A stretch of DNA of 11,789 nucleotides from Ruminococcaceae bacterium UBA6845 (GTDB taxonomy: Bacteria > Bacillota > Clostridia > Oscillospirales > Acutalibacteraceae), in assembly GCA_002449395.1 (NCBI GenBank), contig DKDP01000044.1:1-11789 (forward strand), written 5' to 3'. Position 1 is the first letter of the stretch; every line of letters begins with the position of its first letter. Both the position numbers and the translations under genes were made by a program. Positions 7,282-11,789 of the stretch are shown here, piece after piece. The notes beneath the pieces were generated by a model. It did not search any database and was not told where the DNA came from. It saw only the letters and a program-made list of their open reading frames with translations.

Positions 7282-7309
7282 TTGTAATGTATGTATTACA
7301 AATTGTAAT
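7282..7309. promoter_or_regulatory. Candidate operator upstream of the Leu T-box promoter
   Basis: TTGTAAT (7282-7288), six bases, ATTACAA (7295-7301), one base, TTGTAAT (7303-7309). The three half-sites have the same order and spacing as those at 2987-3014, and again there are exactly 8 bases between the first half-site and the -35 box. The last half-site touches the stop codon of the rhaD gene. This looks like a shared transcription-factor site for both T-box units. Confidence 0.6.
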
Positions 7310-8130
7310 TACTTCAAAAGATCGGCGTTGAGCTTCTTGCCATAAGCCGTTGCGGCATTGATAAGGCCCTCATCGGGAATTGTCTGAGCGATCGGCTTGC
7401 CTGTGCTGAGAACCTTGCAATAGATTTCAGCCGACTTCTCGATCGTGTGCATAAGACCGAATGCGGCGTCAAATGTGTTGCCCGAGACGAAAAGTCCGTG
7501 ATGTGCCCATACAATAGCGTCATACTTCTTCTGAAGCTCGCAGGTCTTGTGAGCGATCTCGGCTCCGCCCGGGATCATCCACTCAACAACGCCTACGCCG
7601 TTCGGGAAAACGATCGGACACTCGGTCATACTCTCCCAAAGAACCCTTGAGAAAGCCTCGGAGGTAAGCGGAAGAATGAATGTAAGAGCGATAATATTAA
7701 CCGGATGAGCATGATAGATAACTCTGCAAGCGCCGTCCGTTGCCGCAACACGAACGCTGTGGTTCATAAAGTGGGTCGGGAACTCGCTCGTCGGACCGCC
7801 GCCGTTGACAAGACCCCATACGATTCTGTATCCGTCGCCTGCGTCGTTGATTTCAAGGATGCACATATTTGCGGCAGGATCTCTCTTAACGTTCTGGAAG
7901 AACTTGCCCGTACCGGTTACCATAAAATACTCATTCTTGAGGTTATCAGCCTGAACGCCGAGGTCAACCCACGGTCTGTCGTATGTGAAGTAGGGCTTGC
8001 AAGCCTCAACCTCTTCGGCGGTCATACGGTAGGACAGATTTCCGCCGTTGCCCTCGTGCCAGCCCTGCTCATAGCCGTCGTTGCAGGTAAGCGCAAATTT
8101 TTTGATTACTTCAAGATCTAAAATGCTCAT
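7309..8130 (-). CDS. rhaD: Rhamnulose-1-phosphate aldolase (class II, RhaD)
   Basis: This 273-residue protein matches the length and layout of E. coli RhaD (274 residues), a zinc class II aldolase that splits L-rhamnulose 1-phosphate into dihydroxyacetone phosphate and L-lactaldehyde. Visible family motifs are GWHEGNGGNLSYR (23-35), VTGTGKFFQNV (71-81), DPAAN (84-88), WGLVNGGGPTSEFPTHF (105-121) with catalytic Glu116, zinc ligands H140 and H142 in YHAHPVN, and H211 in WAHHGLFVSG. The ATG start has AGGAG about eight bases upstream. It lies 60 bases downstream of the ribulokinase gene, and that gap holds a strong-looking promoter of its own. The family resemblance to RhaD is clear, and the protein is longer than an AraD epimerase (about 230 residues). 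The in-vivo substrate is open because the neighbouring kinase is AraB-type and no rhamnulokinase or rhamnose isomerase is in view. Confidence 0.9.
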   Translation of the reverse strand: MSILDLEVIKKFALTCNDGYEQGWHEGNGGNLSYRMTAEEVEACKPYFTYDRPWVDLGVQADNLKNEYFMVTGTGKFFQNVKRDPAANMCILEINDAGDGYRIVWGLVNGGGPTSEFPTHFMNHSVRVAATDGACRVIYHAHPVNIIALTFILPLTSEAFSRVLWESMTECPIVFPNGVGVVEWMIPGGAEIAHKTCELQKKYDAIVWAHHGLFVSGNTFDAAFGLMHTIEKSAEIYCKVLSTGKPIAQTIPDEGLINAATAYGKKLNADLLK

Positions 8131-8161
8131 TTTAAAGACTCCTATATTTTAAATTCAAATT

Positions 8162-8190
8162 ATATTAACACTATATAAAAACGTTGTCAA
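8162..8190 (-). promoter_or_regulatory. Promoter in the araB-rhaD gap
   Basis: On the minus strand a consensus TTGACA (8190-8185) begins just after the araB stop codon. It is followed by a 17-base spacer and TAATAT (8167-8162), a 4/6 match to the -10 box; a full TATAAT lies three bases further on but with a 20-base spacer. It would let rhaD be expressed independently of the kinase. Confidence 0.6.
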
Positions 8191-9849
8191 TCAGGAATTT
8201 TTAAGCTCCTTGAGACGTTTCATAACGTTGTTCTCTCCCCTGCCGAAATAATCGTGGAGAATCTTGTATTCCTCGAAGAGCTTGTTGTAAAGCTCGACAT
8301 TCTCGGGAATCGGATAATAAACCTTATCCTTGACCTTGCCGAGAGCCGCCGCACCGTCATAAAGGCTGTCATAGCCGCCCTTTTCGGCTCCTGCGGCGCA
8401 GGCTCCGTAGATTGCACTGCCGAGGGCTCCGCCCTGCTCGCAGTCGGCAATTTTGATCGGCATATTGATAACGTCGGCGTAAATCTGCATCGTCATCGGA
8501 TCCTTCTGACTGATACCGCCTGCGGCATAGAAAGAATTAACGTCAACACCGTTCTCTCTGAATACGTCGATAATCATTCTCGTGCCGTAAGCCGTTGCCT
8601 CAATCAGAGCACGGTAAATATCCTCGGGCTTGGTTCTGAGGGTCATACCGAGAATCATACCCGAAAGGTCTGCATCAACGAGCACCGAACGAACGCCGTT
8701 CCACCAGTCAAGCGCAACAAGTCCGCTCTCGCCCGGCTTCTTCTGCTCGCACTTCCGACGTAAAAATTTATGTATATTAATTCCCTGCTTTTCAGCCTCG
8801 TCATAGTAGCTCTTCGGCAAGCAGTTGTCGATAAACCACTGGAAATGATCGCCTACACAGCACTGACCGGCTTCGTAAGCATAGAGTCCGGGAAGAATAC
8901 CGTCGGCAACAACTCCGCTGATACCGGGAACGGGAACCTCCTCCTCACTCAGGAGCATATGGCAGGTTGAGGTGCCCATAATTGCAAGCATTTCGCCCGG
9001 CTTCGTGATACCTACGGCAGGGACAAAAACGTGTGCGTCAATGAGAGGAACGGCAACAGCCGTGCCCTCTTTGAGTCCCGTCATTGCGGCAAACTCGGCT
9101 GTAACCTCGCCCGCCTTTGAACCGAGGGGAAGAATATTTCTTGAGAATTTCTCATCGATAACGTGCTCCATTCTCGGGTCAAGAGCCTTGAAGAACTCAT
9201 CGGACGGATATCCGTTTTTCTTGTTCCACATACCCTTGTAGCCCGCACAGCAGGAGTTGCGGATCTCGTGGCCGCACATCTGCCATATGATCCAGTCGGC
9301 AGCCTCAATAAAGCGGTCGGCTTCGTCGTAAATCTCGGGAGCCTCGTCAAGGATCTGCCAGAGCTTCGGGATCGCCCATTCGGAGGAAATCTTTCCGCCG
9401 TAGAGCTTGAGCCAATCCTGGTTCATCTTCTCGGCAATTTCATTGAGCTTTGTTGCCTGAGCCTGCGCCGCATGGTGCTTCCAGAGCTTGACATATGCGT
9501 GCGGCTCGTCCTTGAATTTATCAATAAAGCAAAGCGGCGTGCCGTCCTTCTTGACGGGCATAACCGTGCAGGCGGTGAAATCAACACCGAGACCGATTAT
9601 ATCATCGGCACTCACTCCGCTCTTTTTTATTACGTCGGGAATTGTTGTTTTGAGCACATCGAGATAATCCTGCGGATCCTGAAGCGCCCAGTCTGCTCCG
9701 AGCTTTTTGCCGCTCGGGAGAGCCTCGTCCATAACGGAATGAGGATAGTCGAGAACCGATGTTGCAAGCTCCTCACCTGTCTTTACATCAACGAGCAGCG
9801 CCCTGCCCGAGAGAGTACCGAAATCAACGCCGATTGCATATTTTGCCAT
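8191..9849 (-). CDS. araB: L-ribulokinase (FGGY family)
   Basis: A 552-residue FGGY carbohydrate kinase that aligns along its length with AraB, which phosphorylates L-ribulose to L-ribulose 5-phosphate with ATP. Motifs are AIGVDFGTLSGRALLVD (5-21), GLGVDFTACTVMPV (86-99), ISSEWAIPKLWQI (154-166), CAGYKGMWN (201-209), the catalytic-base Asp271 in LIDAHV, IMGTSTCHMLL (290-300), YEAGQCCVGDHFQWF (325-339), LDWWNG (380-385), EATAYGTR (417-424) and AAGGISQKD (442-450). I chose the ATG at 9849 because GGAGG lies eight bases upstream and the product then begins with the kinase fold. The open frame continues 39 codons upstream to 9966, but that part is arginine-rich and overlaps the preceding gene. 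It lies 19 bases after the DUF4364-type gene. Confidence 0.93.
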   Translation of the reverse strand: MAKYAIGVDFGTLSGRALLVDVKTGEELATSVLDYPHSVMDEALPSGKKLGADWALQDPQDYLDVLKTTIPDVIKKSGVSADDIIGLGVDFTACTVMPVKKDGTPLCFIDKFKDEPHAYVKLWKHHAAQAQATKLNEIAEKMNQDWLKLYGGKISSEWAIPKLWQILDEAPEIYDEADRFIEAADWIIWQMCGHEIRNSCCAGYKGMWNKKNGYPSDEFFKALDPRMEHVIDEKFSRNILPLGSKAGEVTAEFAAMTGLKEGTAVAVPLIDAHVFVPAVGITKPGEMLAIMGTSTCHMLLSEEEVPVPGISGVVADGILPGLYAYEAGQCCVGDHFQWFIDNCLPKSYYDEAEKQGINIHKFLRRKCEQKKPGESGLVALDWWNGVRSVLVDADLSGMILGMTLRTKPEDIYRALIEATAYGTRMIIDVFRENGVDVNSFYAAGGISQKDPMTMQIYADVINMPIKIADCEQGGALGSAIYGACAAGAEKGGYDSLYDGAAALGKVKDKVYYPIPENVELYNKLFEEYKILHDYFGRGENNVMKRLKELKNS

Positions 9850-9868
9850 AATTAACCTCCGTTTTATG

Positions 9869-10408
9869 TTACGCCAAAAGTAAGGCGACAATATTTGAAT
9901 AAACCTTGACGGGATCCTCAAGGAATCTTTCCTTGACCGCCAGAGCCTGATCGTAATCCGCAACAAAGAGCTTTACGCTCATTATCTCGTCGTCCGCATC
10001 AACAACGGAAATTGTTACGTTGCAGCCCTTTTCAACCCTGTCGATGCTGATTCTGTTTTCACGCTCACGTCTGAGCCTCGTCTGAAGCCGGACGGCGGCA
10101 TTGAAAGCCTGTTCCCTCACCGTAAAGGGAATATCGTGCTCCAATGTCTCGGAATTTTTCTTGCCCTTATCGGTGATTATAAGGTCGTTATCCTTGATAA
10201 TAACATTACCGTTATCTGCAAGCTCACTGAGCGCCTGACTCATTTCAAAGTAATTTGCAAGCTCCTCGCCGCAGATAACCTCGTCAAGCTGTTCTCTTGT
10301 AAGCGGAGTATCGAGACGGCTGAGAAGATAGCCTATAAGGATTTTGATCTCGTTTTTTGTCCTCAATCCGCCGAGCTCTATGCCCTCGCTGAAGGAATCG
10401 TTCTCCAT
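9869..10408 (-). CDS. DUF4364-type winged-helix-like protein
   Basis: A 179-residue protein from the ATG at 10408, which has GGAGG eight bases upstream. An upstream ATG at 10441 would overlap the PHP gene and lacks a comparable site. Residues about 15-85 look like a winged helix: NEIKILIGYLL, a second helix LTREQLDEVI, then YFEMSQALSELADNGNVI and a wing-like IKDNDLIITDKGK. The C-terminal half has an arginine-rich helix (about 96-118) and a beta-rich stretch (130-150). This layout matches Firmicute DUF4364 proteins as I remember them; the function is not established. A role as a small transcription regulator is inference. It sits 13 bases after the PHP gene and 19 bases before araB, so it is probably in one transcript with both. 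Confidence 0.75.
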   Translation of the reverse strand: MENDSFSEGIELGGLRTKNEIKILIGYLLSRLDTPLTREQLDEVICGEELANYFEMSQALSELADNGNVIIKDNDLIITDKGKKNSETLEHDIPFTVREQAFNAAVRLQTRLRRERENRISIDRVEKGCNVTISVVDADDEIMSVKLFVADYDQALAVKERFLEDPVKVYSNIVALLLA

Positions 10409-10421
10409 CTGCGGAACCTCC

Positions 10422-11234
10422 TTATTCGATCGGAATTTCAACCGGCTGTCTGTGTCTGAAAATCAGCACGCTGTTAAAGCCGCAGTTCTTTGCAAGGAGC
10501 ATACCCTGTTCAATACCCGCTCCCATATGCTCGACAAAATGCGAATCGGAACCGACGGTCACATACTTTCCGCCCAGCTCCTTAAAGCGGCGGACATAGC
10601 TTTCGTCCGGCAGGGTTCTTCCGATCGGCTGTCTGAGACCCGATGTATTAATTTCAAGCGGCTTGTCCTTTTCGATAAGCAATGTGAATATCTCGTCAAT
10701 ATCCTTTTGATATCTTGCCATATCGACGTCAATATGATGCTCGCCGACAATGTAGCGCAAGGGATATGTAAGGTGAGCGAACGTGTCGAATTTGCCCCAC
10801 TCGGCAAGCATTTTCATCTCACGGAAATAGTCGTCAAGGAGCGGATAAACATTGTCCTTGTTATAATCCAGCTCGCAGAAGTCGGGAGTTTTCCTGAGAT
10901 TATGTATCGAACCGATCACAATGTCGTAGTCCTTGGATGCGATAAGCGCCTCGCTCTCGGCAAGGTCGTATGTCGGCTCGCCCATCTCAACGCCCACGCA
11001 GACCTCGATTTTGTCCTTGTACTGCTCCTTGGCTCTCGAAATGTCAACAAAAGCCTCGTCGGCAGTCTTGTCGAAGTGATTCTGACGGAAAAGATCCATC
11101 TCGACGTGATCCGTGAACGCAACGATTTTTATTCCCTTTTCAATCGAGCTTTCGATCATCTCGTCAACGGAATAATGTCCGTCAAAGGAATGAATCGTGT
11201 GTGCGTGCATATCAACAATATTTTTAAAACTCAT
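10422..11234 (-). CDS. PHP-domain phosphoesterase, histidinol-phosphatase-like
   Basis: A 270-residue PHP-family metal hydrolase. Metal-binding motifs are in the expected order: DMHAHT with H10 and H12, FTDH with D42 and H43, GVEMGE with E83, GSIHNL with H111, AHLTYP with H154, and GSDSH with D230 and H232. The length and the GSIHNL, LEINTSGLR and VGSDSH blocks resemble HisJ/HisK-type histidinol phosphatases, which hydrolyse L-histidinol phosphate in histidine synthesis. No other his gene is nearby, so another phosphorylated substrate is possible. It is the first gene of a tight cluster with the DUF4364-type gene and araB. The start is ATG at 11234, with AAAGG somewhat far upstream (about 12-16 bases), a weaker ribosome site than its neighbours. 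I see no convincing promoter in the AT-rich 50 bases upstream. Confidence 0.85.
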   Translation of the reverse strand: MSFKNIVDMHAHTIHSFDGHYSVDEMIESSIEKGIKIVAFTDHVEMDLFRQNHFDKTADEAFVDISRAKEQYKDKIEVCVGVEMGEPTYDLAESEALIASKDYDIVIGSIHNLRKTPDFCELDYNKDNVYPLLDDYFREMKMLAEWGKFDTFAHLTYPLRYIVGEHHIDVDMARYQKDIDEIFTLLIEKDKPLEINTSGLRQPIGRTLPDESYVRRFKELGGKYVTVGSDSHFVEHMGAGIEQGMLLAKNCGFNSVLIFRHRQPVEIPIE

Positions 11235-11289
11235 TTGTAACCATAACCTTTCAAATGAATACGATTAATATATATTGAACTTCTTCTGC

Positions 11290-11416
11290 ATCCCTTGCAG
11301 AGGAGGTGGATTCGGCGGATTGCGCCGAAGACGGAGGGGTTAAATAAGATTTCATCAAACTTTTTACCAAACCCCTCAGACGGCTGCGCCGCCAGCTCTC
11401 CTAAAGGGGCGCCGAG
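11290..11416. repeat. Inverted pair of dispersed repeats (CGCCGAAG / CCCCTCAG type)
   Basis: A unit reading GAGGTGGATTCGGCGG, then GCGCCGAAGACGGAGGGGTT (about 11299-11341), is followed by an opposing unit, AACCCCTCAGACGGCTGCGC, then AGCTCTCCTAAAGGGGCGCC (about 11370-11415). They face each other and could form a larger stem. Related words occur at both window ends. No gene is supported here. Confidence 0.6.
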
Positions 11417-11443
11417 GATAAGTTCCAAGCTGACTTTTTACAG

Positions 11444-11588
11444 CCTTCCCCTTGAGGGGAAGGTGGGCGGCGGATTGCGCCGCTCGGATGAGGTGGTGAA
11501 TTTTTCAGTTCATTATTTAATGAAATCAAACTCGACATTTTCCACCTCATCAGCCGCTTACGCGCCAGCTTCCCCTCAAGGGGAAGCC
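11444..11588. repeat. Inverted pair of CCTTCCCC-hairpin repeats
   Basis: CCTTCCCC-TTGA-GGGGAAGG (11444-11463) is followed by a GGCGGATTGCGCCGC hairpin and GATGAGGTGG. About 45 bases on, the same unit appears reversed: CCACCTCATCAGCCGCTTACGCGC and GCTTCCCC-TCAA-GGGGAAGC (11568-11587). An open frame at 11295-11636 crosses it, but its product is only translated repeat. Confidence 0.65.
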
Positions 11589-11621
11589 TTGGTTAATGTC
11601 TGCTATCCTTACCTATTTCAG

Positions 11622-11648
11622 CCTCCCCTTGGATGATTCAAGGGGAGG
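11622..11648. repeat. Perfect 10-bp hairpin CCTCCCCTTG / CAAGGGGAGG
   Basis: Arms at 11622-11631 and 11639-11648 flank a 7-base loop. It is a third variant of the CTCCCC-type hairpin in this intergenic block. No T-tract follows on either strand, so a standard terminator role is not obvious. Confidence 0.65.
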
Positions 11649-11697
11649 TGGCTCGCAGAGTCGGTGGGGATAAAGATTAAAGTCTAACAAAACCTTA

Positions 11698-11789
11698 CTC
11701 CCTCAGTCAGCTGCACTGACAGCTCCCCCGGAGGAGGAGCCCACGCTCAAAGCAAATTTTTTCCTGACTTTAAGAAAACCCCTCAGTCA
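11698..11789. repeat. Dispersed repeat, right end; direct copy of the left-end unit
   Basis: CTCCCTCAGTCAGCTGCACT and the following AGCTCCCCCGGAGGAGGAGC parallel the unit at 70-110. The run 11733-11789 (GGAGGAGCCCACGCTCAAAG, then CTGACTTT and AAAACCCCTCAGTCA) parallels 143-198 in the same orientation. The window edge cuts the repeat. Confidence 0.7.

Noticed and set aside
9850..9966. 39-codon N-terminal extension of the ribulokinase
   Set aside because: It overlaps the preceding DUF4364-type gene and is Arg-rich; the ATG at 9849 has a good ribosome site and begins the kinase fold.
10344..11240. 298-codon plus-strand open frame opposite the PHP gene
   Set aside because: It is antisense to a gene with full metal-binding motifs and shows no recognisable domain of its own.
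11235..11290. Promoter for the PHP-DUF4364-araB cluster
   Set aside because: The region is AT-rich, but I could not find a -35/-10 pair with acceptable match and spacing, so it is not listed as a feature.
11295..11636. 113-codon plus-strand open frame
   Set aside because: Its product (with words such as LPLEGKVGGG) is a translation of the hairpin repeats, a common spurious gene call.
1..11789. CRISPR array, tRNA, rRNA, transposase or prophage genes
   Set aside because: I saw no regularly spaced identical repeats, cloverleaf-like sequence, rRNA segment or transposase/integrase motif; the repeats present are irregular hairpins.

Overview
The window reads as chromosomal DNA from a low-to-mid GC Firmicute, most likely a gut or rumen Clostridia member (Ruminococcaceae/Oscillospiraceae-like). 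The support is strong GGAGG-type ribosome binding sites, sigma-A-type promoters with 17-bp spacers, two T-box riboswitches, a DUF4364-type protein, and dispersed GC-rich hairpin repeats built on CCCCTCAGTC / AGCTCCCC / GGGGAAG words. The genus is an inference; no rRNA or tRNA gene is present. All seven credible genes lie on the minus strand, so transcription runs from high to low coordinates.

Right to left: (1) about 11,290-11,789 is a gene-free block of nested hairpin repeats. (2) 11,234-8,191 is a compact cluster of a PHP-family phosphoesterase (histidinol-phosphatase-like), a DUF4364 winged-helix-like protein and an L-ribulokinase (AraB). (3) 8,130-7,309 is a RhaD-type rhamnulose-1-phosphate aldolase that appears to have its own promoter. 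(4) 7,309-5,517 opens with a 28-bp operator-like palindrome, a promoter and a T-box leader with a probable leucine specifier (CTC). These precede a LeuA-like protein that has lost its catalytic metal-binding histidines. (5) Two bases later, and probably translationally coupled, is an 832-residue fusion of a xylose-isomerase-like TIM barrel with an AMP-forming acyl-CoA synthetase. (6) 3,014-335 repeats the regulatory design: the same palindrome, the same 8-bp distance to a promoter, and a second T-box with a probable isoleucine specifier (ATC). It drives an XRE-cupin-acyl-CoA synthetase triple-domain protein. (7) A 101-bp near-symmetrical palindrome and more dispersed repeats fill the left end.

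The central region (about 335-7,309) is the most interesting. It holds two acyl-CoA synthetases with unusual N-terminal fusions and a degenerate isopropylmalate-synthase paralogue, placed under separate Leu- and Ile-type T-boxes and under what looks like one shared transcription-factor site. Rumen bacteria are known to make branched-chain amino acids by activating isovalerate, 2-methylbutyrate and isobutyrate to CoA thioesters and reductively carboxylating them. My working hypothesis is that this locus is a regulated branched-chain fatty acid scavenging module for leucine and isoleucine. The T-box motifs, promoters, palindromes and domain motifs are visible in the sequence; the pathway assignment is inference.
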